Source of the DNA: Lytechinus variegatus
Taxonomy: Eukaryota; Echinodermata; Echinoidea; Temnopleuroida; Toxopneustidae
Assembly: GCF_018143015.1 (NCBI RefSeq)
Contig: NC_054757.1
Coordinates: 19,644,285-19,708,284, forward strand
Length of the DNA: 64,000 bases
Reading direction: 5' to 3'
Shown here piece after piece: positions 46,055-60,800 of this stretch. The position numbers and the translations under genes are program-made. How positions within the stretch are numbered: the stretch's first letter is position 1; every line of letters starts with the position of its first letter. Under the pieces are notes generated by a model. That model saw nothing but the letters and a program-made list of their open reading frames with translations. It was not told where the DNA came from and did not search any database.

Positions 46055-49000
46055 TCATTCATCTTGGCCCGAGAGTTGCTGTTGCCTCGGGGTTGGTGGC
46101 TGAAGTGTTAAACTCTCTGCCGTCTCCACGACCGGTTGGGGCGGAGTCACACACATCACATTCACCCCTATTTGCATTGGGAAAGGGGCGTGTCTGTCAA
46201 TGTTCAATACCACAATCTCCTAAATAGAAAAGAGAAAAGATCAAACGAATGTTATGTACATTAACTATTTCCCAACTATGCATGTAATAGGCGGATTCTT
46301 GACTGCATGCAGTTGATTGTCAGAAAAAGAATAAGCATACACATCTAACAGTCTAAAATAATGACATCAATGACTTTTGACTTTGGGACCCCAAATCTCA
46401 TCTGATCATCATAATTCATATACTCTGCCTGGCTTAAAAGTTGAATCTTCAAAAGTTTATTCAATTATTGTAAGAATGTGATGATACATGTACATGATCT
46501 CAATGACCTTAAAATGTAATCAGATAATTGTCCCTCTTATATGATAACATGAATAAAGTTTGGAGTTGATCCTTTATACTTCAATGACATGGGAGTGTCC
46601 ACAGATAAAAAAAATGAAAATAAACTAAAAGTCAAAACAAAAAAGATTGTAAGCTAAAAGTCAAAACAAAAAAGGTAAACAATCACATCCCTGTGGAACA
46701 CCCCCTGATGAAAGCCTGTGGATGTTACTTACCTCATCTTTGTGTAATGATAATGGAGTGAGATCGCTCAGCTTTTGGTACAAGATCTGACCCTGACTGT
46801 CATAAGATATCACTCTTATTCTGAAGGAAGAAAAGAAAGAAAGAAGGTATTTATTCATTTACTTATCCATTCATTTTTAATTCAACTGGGATAGCTTCAA
46901 AGTATCCCTTTTGATTTCTAAAAAGATTGATCGATTTCATCACTCACAAAACTTTACAAATTATTCTTATATTTATCAAAACAAATCTAGTTTAAAGAGT
47001 TTGAAATTAAAAAAAGGTTCAATTTACTTTCACACATTTCATTTCTAGCTTTAGAACATATTCTGGGCCTCATCTTACCGTGAGTTGTGACTGATCCGAT
47101 CAATTGCAACTTATGGAAACAAACACTTAGAATGATATATCAGTTCAAACTATTTTCTATATATGATACACACTCATTCATGAATAATTGCTTGACCAAT
47201 CACTTTGCTCATTGTGGTTTTACAGGGACACTGTGTTCAATTGCAAAATCAGTTGACAATGATCAAATCAATGGCAACTCTTTGATAGGCAGGGCCTTGG
47301 AAGTAACAAATTCAGACCTACCTAAACATGATATTCCTACTATTCTGTAGACTGACACTGGCTGTAACAGGATGGGTACCCGTATTCCGTCTCAGAATAA
47401 TCAACCTATGATCAAAGAGAAAATACAATACTATTAACAATTTGTCATACTGCTTGAACATGTTAGATGCTCTAATTTTTTTCAGGCAATTTTTGTGAGA
47501 AAAAACAAACATTGTCTAAGGTCACATCACCTATCAGATAATAATTTTCAACCACAAGAATGTGAATTGCTACAATAGTATCACTCTCTGCAAAATCATC
47601 CCCCAAAATATATGGATGTTAGTTCAAATAATTATTACCAAACCCATATCATTTCTTCCAAAACTCCATTAAGATTCGTTACGCATGTCTCGATTGCAGC
47701 TATGTTTAGCACTTGTCACAAAAATATCAATCTTACCTATTTGTAAATGTAACAAGAAGGTCGACTCCAAAGTTAAACCCCGTCCATCTCCAACAATACT
47801 ACAGACAAGAATATAAAAGAGAGGAAGAATATGTTTACTTTTACAGTGCTCATGTCATAAAGAGAAAAAAAATAATGATTTGGTCGAGATGAGCCTCCTT
47901 TTGCTCATAAGCTTGGACTATCCCAATGTATAAAACAAATCAAGTGAAAATAAATTGAATACAATAACTTACAAATAATGCTATGCGTACATGTATGTAA
48001 GCTGACAAGACGTATGCTCCTGAGACATTTGCTCTGGGCCCCATCTAACAAAGAGTTGCGATTGATCCAATAAATCGCAACTATGGAAAGCCAGGAAAGT
48101 CAACATATAAAATGCATGTTTATTTTTTTTAAATTCTAGATATGTATATCCATAAATTCATTGATTTCTTGACAATTTAGTGTGATCTCTTTTGTTTAAC
48201 AAGTGGAATGCCTCTGGCCGTCTCACCTGCATCACGCGGTTCAATATAGCAGCAGTGCTGACTTTGAATACTACTCTAACTTGCACAAGATGTTCAGTGA
48301 TACATGGTTACTCTTATGTCCACTTTTTATGAACTAGACCAATAAACTTACAGAGATATGATGGTTATTCAACAAAAAAACCCAACATGGCCAAAGTTCA
48401 TTGACCTTACATGACCTTTGACCTTGGTCATGTGACCTGAAACGCGCACAGGATGTTTAGTGATACTTGATTACTCTAATGTCCAAGTTTAATGAACTAG
48501 ACCAATAAACTTTCAAAGTTATGATGGTAATTCAACAGATACCCCCGATTCGGCCAAAGTTCATTGACCCTAAATGACCTTTGACCTTAATCATGAGACC
48601 TGAAACTTGCACAAAATTTTCAGTGATGCTTGATTACTATCATGTCCAAGTTTCATGAATCAGATCCATAAACTTTCAAAGTTATGATGGGATTTCAACA
48701 GATATCCCCAATTCGGCCAAAGTTCATTGACCCTAAATGACCTTTGACCTTGGTCATGTGACATAAAACTCATGCAGGATGTTCAGTGATACTTGATTAA
48801 CCTTATGTCCAAGTTTCGTGAACTAGGTCCATATATTTTCTAAGTTATGATGACATTTCAAAAACTTAACCTCAGGTTAAGATTTCGATGTTGATTCCTC
48901 CAACATGGTCTAAGTTCATTGACCCTAAATGACCTTTGACCTTGGTCATGTGACATGAAACTCTAATGGATGTTCAGTAATACTTGATTAACCTTATGGC

Positions 49001-49945
49001 CAAGTTTTATTAACTAGGTCCATATACTTTCTAAGTTATGACATCATTTCAAAAACTTAACCTCAGGTTAAGATTTGATGTTGACGCCGCCGCCGCCGTC
49101 GGAAAAGCGGCGCCTATAGTCTCACTTTGCTTCGCAGGTGAGACAAAAAGGACATTTTGCAAATCTCCTGTAGAAAAATTATGACACTGATGGATTTCCG
49201 TAGAGTTACGATGATTGGATCAATCCTAACTCTTTATAAGACCGGGCCATGGTCTTGATATTTCAGAGGGCATAGGGTAGTTAGTTACGGTTGTAATAGA
49301 TTTTTTGGTTGATGTAAAAATAAGGATAAAGGGTTTATTCAGTTTTTGAGCTTAGGTTTTATCTATGGCTTTATAACAAGCAGATTTTGCATCGGAGCAA
49401 TTGTCGACAGAGCAAATGTCATGGTGCCAAAACACTACATGTACATAAAACAACAGCTTTTATAGAAGGACCAACTGTCTTATGTAAAAACCACAAGTCT
49501 GCTTTCACTTAAATAGTTGTTCCCATTGAAATATTACAGGAAAATGTCCATAAAGACCAACTGCTCATAATGTTCAGATAACTTTTCTTGTCTGCTGTGT
49601 GTGGCCTTTACTGTTAAACAGAGGCAGTGGAATGTCAGGCTCATACAATGAAAGTGGAGGGGCACCTATTGTTTGGCAGATAAAAGGTGCCCCTCCACTT
49701 TCTTTGCCAAGGAAAAATCAGGGTAATGATATCCAAGTTCATTGGAATCGCCTTGAGATGTTAAGTGGCACATGATATGCACTACTAGACAAGAACTATT
49801 ATGATGATTATTATCATTCATACAGAAACTGGTGGATATTGTAAAGTAGGAATAGAACCATACCTCTGCATCTTTTTTTATAATTCTTCCACACCTCATA
49901 CTGAGCTGATCGAACTGATCTGTGGATACCGTCTCTTCCTTAGGC
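46055..49945 (-). CDS. GMCL1: GMCL1 exons 11-15: C-terminal germ cell-less domain
   Basis: Exons 11-15 encode DQFDQLSMRCGRIIKKDAE, YCWRWTGFNFGVDLLVTFTN, RLIILRRNTGTHPVTASVSL, RIRVISYDSQGQILYQKLSD and EIVVLNIDRHAPFPMQIGVN, then a Pro/Gln-rich tail ending QQQLSGQDE and TGA (46055-46057). The SMRCGR and YCWRWTGFNFG blocks are the best family signatures. The tail is probably disordered. Confidence 0.93.
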
Positions 49946-52900
49946 CTGTGAAAGACAAAATAATGAACCCATTGCTATTCCCAATATATTATTGTGAAGT
50001 GGCTTATCACCAATCTTTATCGAACTTTGCTCCTAGTCAATTAGACATAACAATTTTAGCTGATCAAAATGACTCTTAGTTCTGTGAAAGAGGAGATAAT
50101 GACCCGTTCACTATTCAGTTGCTATTATCTGGGACATGTTTTATGAAGTGACTTATCCCTGATTTTCAATGACCAATTAGCCTAAGACAATGAGATGAAA
50201 GGACTGTAGCTTTTAAACAATTCATAGAAAATGTCTCATCCTCTATGTCTATGAAGAGAGCAATTGCGGACCCTTCATTACTCATTTCACATATACAATC
50301 TGAGCATGTGCATAGAAAAGTCACTTGAATTAAAATCTTAAACTATCTGACATAATGCTCTTAAAACTATGAAAGGATTGTCTGACATATAATGTACGTA
50401 GCAATACTCCATTCATTATGATATATGAATCAATCAAGAGCCTCTATACCAACAAACCTACAAACATTCAACTACAGTGAGCGTGTGACATCATCAGTTC
50501 CTCATTTGTATCCATGTAATGCATAATTGATTGGTGATATTAAACAGGCCTTGGAAATGTCAAAACTTTCGCCATCCTAGTTAGAAATAAACTCTCAGTG
50601 CTCTGCTTGTCTGATTTTTCTTCAAATCATGTGGTTCAGAGCTGCCAACCTGAATACGAACATTTCAGTATTTCTAAAGCAGAAAATCAGTATTTGGTGA
50701 GGAAATCAGTATTTTTAATGAAACACCATTGGACAAGATATAAAACTGAAACATTAGAAATCAGTATTTGGCATGAAACCATCAGTATTCTTCTTATTTT
50801 TCAGTACTAAATACTGAAAATCTGTACTACTTGGCAGCTCTGTGTGGTCGTTGGGGGGTGGAGCCTTGGCTTTGAAATAAAGTTAGTATTTGACAAAGTA
50901 GCAGTTCATCAGATACCCTACTCACCCCAAGTCCTGGCCGTGCTCCACTGCCAACATGTGCTGCCATTGTTGCCTATACACTGGTAGAAGAAAATCTGAA
51001 GAAAAAAAACCCCCAGAAATTATAATTTACAACTGGCTCTGCAACTCCTTTCTCATATGCATTTGGACAATTCCAGATAAAAAAAATCAATCACTTTGCT
51101 TTATTTTTTGAGACCAGTATACATCCAGAAAAAGTTGTATAAAATGAAGCTTATGCATAGAGAAATGGGCCATGAGACCCATTATAAGTATACTAGAAAT
51201 GCATTTTTTTTTACATTTTTGTTCTTTGAATATGACTGCTTTCTGGTTGTTCTGTTACCATGGTTGGAAAAAGAGTTCAGAGTGGAAGAGCTGACAAAAT
51301 GAATGATAAAGGAAAGCAAGATACAAAACAGGCACACAAATAACACTGCGTGAAAAAATAGATTTGCCTTACTTCACTTATAGCCCATCCATATTATTCA
51401 AAGATAAACAGTCACAAGTGCAGTCCAAGATCAAATTTGTTGAAAAAATCTATTGGTTGCTTGTGGTAATTATTGTACTTGAATACACAGTTAAAAGGTA
51501 AACATATATAATTAAAATGACAAAAAAAAACCAATGTGTCTGAACAAACAGATATTTGTTTTGAAGATTTTCCAAGCTTACCTTGCATAATAATTTTATC
51601 GTCTTCAACATGTCTACAAGAACTCGGCTCATTGATGATGCTTCCTAACCTCAACACCGCAAAGAGACGTGCGTACGGCGCCCCCAAATCAGACTTTAGA
51701 AAAGCACCCGCATCTGAGAAGCATATACAGATGAAAAAATAATTTATTTCCTTCCTTCGTTCCTTTCTTTTATATTTTTCTTTCTTTCTGTCTTTTTCCA
51801 CCTTTCTTCCATTTGTATGCTTTCTATCTTTTCCTTCTTTCTTTCTTTCCTTCTTTCTTTCTCTTCTCTTTTTCTCCATCTACTCCCTCCCCAACCTCTT
51901 TAAATGTGTTCTTACCATATCTCCTGAAGAATTTACAGATGAAAAAATGATTTATTTCCTTCCTTTTATATTTATCTTTCGTTCTTTCTGTCTTTTTTCC
52001 CCTTTCTTCTACTTGTATGCTTTCTTTCTTTTCCTTCCTTCTTTCTTTCTTTCTCTTCTTCTTTCTTTCTTTCTTTCTTTCTTTCTCTTCTTTTTTTGTC
52101 TCCATCTTTTCCCTCCCCAACCTCTTTAAATGTGTTCTTACCATATCTCCTGAAGAATTTATCAGCTTCTCTTCCAAGCATCTTTGTATCGCCTTGCCAG
52201 GATGGTGTGAGCTTTAAAAACACATACTGATAAAAGGACAAAAAACAGCAATGAATGTTCTGAAAATGGTCTTCTTCATGTTACCAAATCCTAGTTACCA
52301 TTTACCAACTGATGTAACTGTTACTGTTGTACAATTAAACGACACAGAGTGAGCAAAATATTTATTGGCTAAATCACAGTTAATTGTTACTATAAATGAT
52401 GATCTAGGAAGTACATGTACATGTAAGCTAATAAACCAATATAAGTGTAATACAAAAATAACTAAAAATCTGAGTCCACTAGAATTGCCAATGTGATAAT
52501 AATGATAATAAAAATAACCGGTTCTTGTTTATAGCAAATCACATTATGATACAGATCTGTATGCGCTACCAAGGGACTTGGATGTTAACAACCCGGCATT
52601 ATCTTTTACAGCATACAGGCATTCCAAGAAATGAATCCTAGCAGGTACCCATTCACCTCATCTGGGTCGAATGTGCATCAATTCGTCGCACGCACCACGA
52701 ACCGTCCTCTCTGCGCACTTCTATGCGAAAGTTACTTTTGCAGAAAACGCATTTAAAGAAATTTTTTTTAAACCAGCAATAAGTGCACCTGCTAGGAGAG
52801 CAAATTATTTACCAGTGTCTTCGTTAAAAAGTTCTGGTTCCAAAGTTTCATCCCGTATCTTTATATTTTCTTGAAGTTAATTATTTATGCCACAGTAGGC

Positions 52901-55900
52901 AATGTAACAGAGAGGACGGTTCATGGAATAGATACAGTGCGCTTAACTTTCGCATCAAAGTGAGCAGAGAGGACGGTTCATGGTGCGTGCGACGAATTTC
53001 TTGCTGAAGGAAATTATGCAATGGCAGGGATTTGAACCCTTTGTATCAAGTCTAGAGAATAAATCAACAGGTCCACAATGATCTGTATACATCCAGATCA
53101 GCACATTTAAATCTTACCTTTTTTACCATAGAATAGACATCCATCTCAACTTGTAGCACAAAGAGGTTTGGAGATTGAATTACTTTCTCAAATAATTCAC
53201 AGCTGTAGAATTTGTGAACGCAGTAAAAGAGGGAGAGAGGATAGGAGAGTGTAAGTGACGGAAGCATGAATACAAGTAGATATAAACGTAAAAGAGAACA
53301 GACATTTTGAAAAGGAAAATGAGAGAGAGAAAAAAAATGATACCGAATGATAAGTCAATTTCAAATCTTCAAAAAATTTTAAAAATAAAAAAAATTAAGT
53401 TTGGGTGCTCCTTATGCCACTATATAACAAGTTGCAAAACTAATAAGATCATCACCATTTAGAAAACATTTTCAACATTTGCTGTGAATACAGAATGATC
53501 GAGGAATATCAATACACACATACAAAATCTATATCCGAAGAGGTGTTACATAAAGTTGCTTGTAATGGCTGGTGACATGTGCTTCGTCAAACCAGAATCG
53601 CAATCATTTTTGTTTGGTACACTAAGGATAAAATCCAATCTTTGAATGATAAAATTCTTGTTAAAATCAGGCTCCTGAATACAAAGCATATCTGTCAAAA
53701 TAAGATTAGGGTTATAGGAAATTCACTCCCACTCTGTGAAAATGGGAAAAAAAATGCGGTATCTAGTTTCAACACAAGATCCCATCACCAACTGTGCGTA
53801 AAATTTGTGTAACTTTCTAACAGCTTCATAAATAACCCCAGCCATAGAGATTCAAGCAATAGCTCACCTCAATTCCCTAAGTAATGTTGGTTTCTGTGCA
53901 ACCATCAGATTCAGCTCCAGCCACTCAAAGCAACTGCATCCAAAAAAAAGAAGAAAAAAAGGATTAAACATTTTAAAGGTAAATCTAAATGATTTCTATA
54001 GCTTACCCTTAGATGTTTGGAAATAATATAAATTTGAAACAAGAATCAAAGTAAGGAAATAATGAAAACTATTCTGTGTTTGAGTTATGATGATGCAAAT
54101 TCTTACATAATGAGTTCATAAAGAATTCAATTATCTTTCCTCTGATTTATGTTCTTCTGTTTGTATGTCTGTTTAAAGGTCAAGTCCACCTCACAAAAAA
54201 TTTTGATATGAACAAATAGAGAAAAATCAAACTAGCAAAATGCTGAAAATTTCATCAAATCGGATGTAAAATAAGAAAGTTATGACATTTTAAAGCTTGT
54301 GTATAGTTTTGGTAAATCCACCAAAATGCACCTATCACTATTCCAATTCATTGCTAGCTAATATGAATGGATATGCCCTATAACAGTTATGATGTGGAGG
54401 ATATGAAATGAAAATGTGTTTTACAGGATAAATTTTGCGATTTTACATGGAAATTTAACTTGATCGGGTCACCCGATCAAATTAAAATATTTGTGTGTTT
54501 TTTGTCTTTCAATTAAATCCTATTCCAAATCATGGAATGGGCTGAAACTTTCAAGATATGTTCTTTGTCTGTAACTTTTGGATATCTAATCACTAAATTT
54601 ATAAGATAAGTGCTTGAATGCCCTTTTTTTATTTAAAACAAGCATCGCCGAGAGAGGGCGCTATATATCCAAGATTTGAATATTTGAAATTTTCTCAGAG
54701 AAGTGCAGTTGGAAAAATATCTAACGGTCTCTACGCTTCAGTAAGACTGTCATATTAGATGATATTCGATTATCAATCACATTATTGACCCTTTACCAAA
54801 GCTATACACAGGCTTTAAAGTTTTGCTTATTTTTCACAAAACAGTGATATGCACAACTCAAATGAGACATTCGATGGTGTCCCTCACTCACTATTTCTTT
54901 TGTTTTTTGTTTGAATTATACAATATTTCATTTTTTATAGAATTAACAATAAGGACCAACTGCACTGAATCATATAGTATTAAACAATGTTCATTCCAAT
55001 TGTTCAGGGAGGAATTAATCGTTGTTTCACTTGACAATGAGGAAAAAAATAGGATATTCCCTATTTTATATCATAAATTACAAAAGAAATAGTGAGTGGA
55101 TGACGTCATCAGTCTCCTCATTTACATACCCAACAGGATGTGCATATAATTGTTTTGTGAAATTAAGCGAAACTTTAAAATGTCATAACTTTCTTATTTT
55201 ACATCCGATTTTGATAAAATTTTCATTGTTATACTTGTTGGATTTTTCTCTTTTTATTCAAATAAACTTTTTGTTGGTGTGGACTTGTCCTTTAAGAAGC
55301 AGCTTTTTATGTTGCCTTACACATACTTTATAAGACACATCTATGCACTCTACAATGCATAATTACCCTTGTTTTAGCAAAGCAGCTGCTAAGCGCACTG
55401 TTTTTCAAGGAACAAAATCCTGCAATGTCCCGATTAACCTCACCTGTGTTGAGTGCAACAAAATTGAGATAAATTTCTTGCAGGAGAAAATAGACAACTT
55501 TTTTTTAGCCCATGACTTTCTTATTAAATCAGATGGGTGTCAGCTTTCATGGGGCGTGGATTATTATTTTGCTGATCCCAGACTTTATGAATAGCATTGA
55601 AAATGCCTGTAACAGAGATATATTCAGGGGAAAGCAAACTCGGTGTATCAGTGAGAAATTCTTTGCCCAAGCCTTCTCAGCCTCGGACAATGGTCAGGCC
55701 AGGGAATAGTGAGATGATGGCTTTAGCCATAAGGCAAAGTCAAGCGGTGTTACATAACATCTGCTGGTCATAAATCTTGCTCAAATCTGGGTGATTTATA
55801 TCCAAATGGTTTCAAACTCCCCATGAACACACACAATAATCAATATGAGATGAAAGCTAATTGGGCCAATGAATAGTCCCCAGAGCTGCCAACCCGAAAA

Positions 55901-57797
55901 GGAACATTTCAGTATTTTTTAATCTGAAAATCAGTATTTCGGTGAGGAAATCAATATTTTCAAAAAATACCATAGGACCACACATACAACTGAAACTATA
56001 GAAATCAGTATTTTGCATGAAACCATCAGTATTCTTCTCATTTTTCAGTACTAAATACTGAAAATCAGTACTACTTGGCAGCTCTGACTGTCCCCCTCAC
56101 CCTTGCCGCACTACAACCCACTTCGGTACGCTACCAAGTTGGAATGCACGGATCTTGAGTTCAGGGCCTGTTTCATAAAACTTGTCATCATAAAAAATTT
56201 GCAATAACAGTTTAATGCTACTGAAATCCTTAAATCTGATTGGTTGACAGTACATTCATTATATAAATTGTTTATTTGTTATCATAACAAGTCTCCATGA
56301 CAACACCATGACATCTCTCCTACTAACCTCTTAGCAACTTGTTGTAAGCCATAAGATGTTGCTGCCGAGTGGTAGCTGCATACTGTCTTGGGACTTATTG
56401 TTTCAGTCATAATGTCAGCGCACTGTTGGATCAGACCTTCCTGGTTTTGATACAAATATCAATATTCACACAATCAGTATACCTGTTTCCTTTTTTTTTT
56501 CTTGTGCAGGTTGTATCAAAATTTAATTTGCTCAATTATAGTATTCAGTCAGTTTCAATAATTGTACCACTGCCAAATAGCAACATTACTCCATATATTC
56601 AATTGCATATTTAGATTAACTCGTGATTTCCTAGTGAATTTAAGTCTAGAAGTGTTTCAAAATCAGATATATATTGAATGGCTGCTTTGGAAATTAATCC
56701 CCAACATGCTGACTACATGTACCAATACATTCATACATTCTTCAGAAAAGATGTCTCCTTTATTTCCTATGTGATACATGCCCGATGGGGATTTATTCTC
56801 ATCCATGGATACATGTAGAACCCAGACAAATTACATTTACAGAAACTTGAATTTAGCCAACGGGTGACTCACGTCCTATTACAAAGTGTATTGCCACATG
56901 AGCCGCCACAGTACAGCAGCATATTTTTTGGCAATTTTGGATGATAAACCTTGTGAAATCAATACCAATCTTGACTGAATTATAGAACAAAAATATATGT
57001 TCAAGTACTTGAATGACTTTCTTTCCAAAATCACTCTCAAAATGCAGTGTTTTGCATTTTCTTTTAGTTCTATTCTATTCATTTCCCCTATTCTGCAATA
57101 AAATAAGGATACACTCAAAGAGATAAAATCATTGCACCCTGCTTGTTCTTACAAAATACAGATATGGAATATGGAACATGGAACCAGAATGTAGATATTT
57201 TGGTGTAACTAATATCATCATTTAAACTTTATGAATGGGGACTAAGGTGAACTTACTAATTGAAGTAGCGAAGCAGCGGCAAGAACAGAAACTACTTTGA
57301 CCGGTTCTAAGAGCACGTCATCTCTGTAGAGTGAACCAAGGGCTATCTGTAAAGCTGTCAATTAAAGGTATGAAAAAAAAAAGATTTTGTCTATAAATTT
57401 AATGCTTATGGATTTTTCTCACCTGATTCCTGAAAAATTATTAGTTTCCATTTTCCATTTTTTTGTTACCATATTTATGCTACATAAAGGTTCTGCAATA
57501 AAATAAGCCCCACTCCCCCCCAAAAAAAGATTAAAAACAAAGAAAAATATAGGTAATTCATAAAACATGAAATAAGTAAGAAATTCATAAAACAATGAAA
57601 TATATAATAAATAGTACAAATTATACATAATAATTTGATTTGAAACAAATTCCTGACCAAGTAAGCACTCACCTTCTATATCAATGTTAGTATCTGGTAC
57701 ATCAATGTCTATCTCTGTGAGTTTAGATTCTCGCCAGGACCCACTGAACATACTCGCAAAGTAACTTGACTGTGTGAAAATCAAAGAAAAGATTAAC

Positions 57798-57847
<50 letters not shown>

Positions 57848-60800
57848 CATCTAATGGGTTTCAGATGAAGATTGTATCCTGAAATCTTTAGCCCATTCCA
57901 GTGTGTATTTTGAGTTTTTGACAGACGCGTATCAATCAGGTATGATTATTTACGTCTGGGACCGACCTTTAACGCCACCATCCGAAAGACGTGACCAGGG
58001 CTCGAACCTCTGCATCAACTTGTAACTTCCCCACATAGCTTGGATTACAGGCGCACACCACAACGCCCAGGTTTGAGAAGAGGATTTATATATATGAAAA
58101 AAATCTGGATATTTGAAGTTAATAAATAGTAAAATTTGCTTTTTGAGGGATTTTATACATAGACTAAAAATTAGCTTTAAACTTGGAGATTTAAACTGTT
58201 TACATCCTAAATTATGTGAATTCCTGAACTTACATTCTTCCTTTTAAAATGATTAGGAAATTATTAGAAAACTCACGATAACTGTTTTACATCACACCAT
58301 TTGAACATCTGCACATCTAGAATGTGAACCATACACTACATAATAATAACTTTCTCGAGAACTCCTCAATTTTACTTGTTGAGGCCTACATGTAATTCAT
58401 TTTATTCTCAAGAGTAATTGTGGCAAAAAAATCTCATCAGCAAATGACAAAAATATATGAATTCCTACTCCCTAACTTCAGCCCGTTTATTTTTTGAAAC
58501 AAAATAGTACCGCATAAAATTTGTTCTACACATGATAGGGGGGTTGATAAGGGACACATTCTGAGGTCACTACATTTTACAAGGAATGTCTGAAATATTT
58601 TTCACCATTCTGACTGGGATTTTTTAATATCTGTATTGCACATACATAGATCATATTTTTTGCACCAGCCTGTCTCCTTGGATAGGAATTGCACAGGTGT
58701 GCATGCAACGTGCAGTGCACAGACAGGGAAACACACCACACTTACCTGACACAGATATATCTTGTGCAGGGGCCAATCCTTCCCGAGAGCATGTATTGTA
58801 ATATCAGAGTTCTCTCCATTCACAAACAATGCATTGTAGATGTACTTGGAGGTTGACTTCATCTTTTTCCTTTAAAAACAAGAAAGGGAATGAAGAAACA
58901 AATGACAAAGGAATTCAAGATTATTTTTGGCAATATCTACTGTAATCATGGGTCTATGAAAATTTGATGGTTTATCATTTAATCATAGTAATCATTTTAA
59001 AAAAGAAATGAAGATCATCATATTTTTACAATTTCAATTTTCATCTGTCAGCGACTGAGCAAGAAATTGTTCTCCATACCCCCACCATGCTTGCTTACAT
59101 CATTGGTGACATGTCACTGCTTTAAGAATTTGGCAAGTGAATAATACAGTTAGTAGGGACAGTGATTTTCCGTGATCATGGAAAACAAATGGAATTCACG
59201 AAATCGGCCTTTTGAAACGGAAAATGAATTTTCAAACAGAAAATCACTGTCCCTAAGTTAGAGTTCTTTTTTTATTACCAAATGACATATTACTAGTATC
59301 TAACTAACTGTTAGAGACAGGAGTTGGAAACTGATCGATTCGCAAACTTCTCTCTCTCCACGTCCAACTTGTGACTCCAACTTAAAGAATCTAACTTACA
59401 TAATAGTAACAGTTTGATCTAAATCTAACATAGACCAAAAGCTTTGGTCTCTGTTATGTTGGTTGTTCCGCTGAACTCCGTTGGCTCCACTCACCAATTA
59501 CAGAGACCGAAGTTCTAACTCGGTCTGTACAGGGACTCAATGGCCATATGTTTATGTATTAAGTTCGGATCAACCAGAGAAGTGGGAGTTGCGCGACAGC
59601 CGAAGTAAGTCACTTTTTTTTCTCCTTTTAAGTTAATTTTTTCCTGTTCTGGCGCGTTTCAGGCCAAAACAGAATAATAATCTTTATGTTGATCCAGATC
59701 TTTTTATATATTTTTATGAAAGAAAAAAATTGATGAGCCCCGTTGGGGGTTTGCATTGTTAACCCCCTAATGGTGGCTGCACAATAGTGAGTTGTCTGTG
59801 TACAAGGAGAAATAAAAAGTAATAAATAAAAATGTTTTAATAATCCTCGATACAGCCGGCTGCCAGCTGTCTACAGTAAAGGTGCACGGCCAATATCGGT
59901 GACTCTCTCTCTCTCATGGGAGACAGTCTCCCATATTGGCTGTGCACCTCTAACGTTACTGGACTAGATCTAACGTGAACTCTAAGTCTAACTAACTTCG
60001 GTTAAGTTGGTCAAGAAGCTTCCTGAACTATCCTGGACTGCTGGGTAAGCATAGGCAATGCAGTTTCTGACACACCTTGCACGTGTTCACACCAAAGACC
60101 AATGGGCGTGGCAAGTCTTTTTATCTCATAATTAAAAAAAGGTTATCCTCCAATTTAAGTAATGTCATCTCGTCTAAAATCATAACCTTGTTCATAGAAT
60201 GAGCGGTCCAAAATGCATGTTTTTGAATGATGCATTTCTTTCCATCATACAAGAACTAAAATAGTGGGGGGGGGGGGCGGCATTTGATATTGTGTCCCCC
60301 CTACTATTTCGAGTAGGGGGGACATGTCCCCCCCTGGGATTTCCGCTCATGGGTGGGAGGAATACTTGTTACCAGTGGCAATGCCCATCGATTTTGAGCA
60401 AGAAAGAACAAGGACATCGTGTGATGTCAGTGATAACCCTATACTAGATCTAGCTATTATAAATATCGTGAAAGATAAAAAAAGATAAGATTAAGAACGT
60501 TTTCAGAATTACCACTTAGGCCAGGCCCTAGCCTTAGGCTACTTATCTTCATTTTATTACCCGGTATCTTTTTACTTTTTTTAAAGTTTTTAACGTGTTA
60601 CTGTTAGCGTGCTTTGAGTTTGACTGTTTTATGCCAAAGTACTAATAAATTTACATGCTCAGCATATAGGATAGAAATAGTCTTGAGGACGCAATGATGA
60701 TGATTTTTTTAGATACGTCATATATTTCTTAATCATTGACGTCTTGACACTCTCTCCATAGTGTCTTCAGCGAAGGACCAAAACAAAGATGGATTCCCCC

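Noticed and set aside
51412-52241. Frames of up to 155 residues rich in Lys, Arg and Glu
   Set aside because: TTTC microsatellite on the opposite strand fused by chance with GMCL1 exons 8 and 9.
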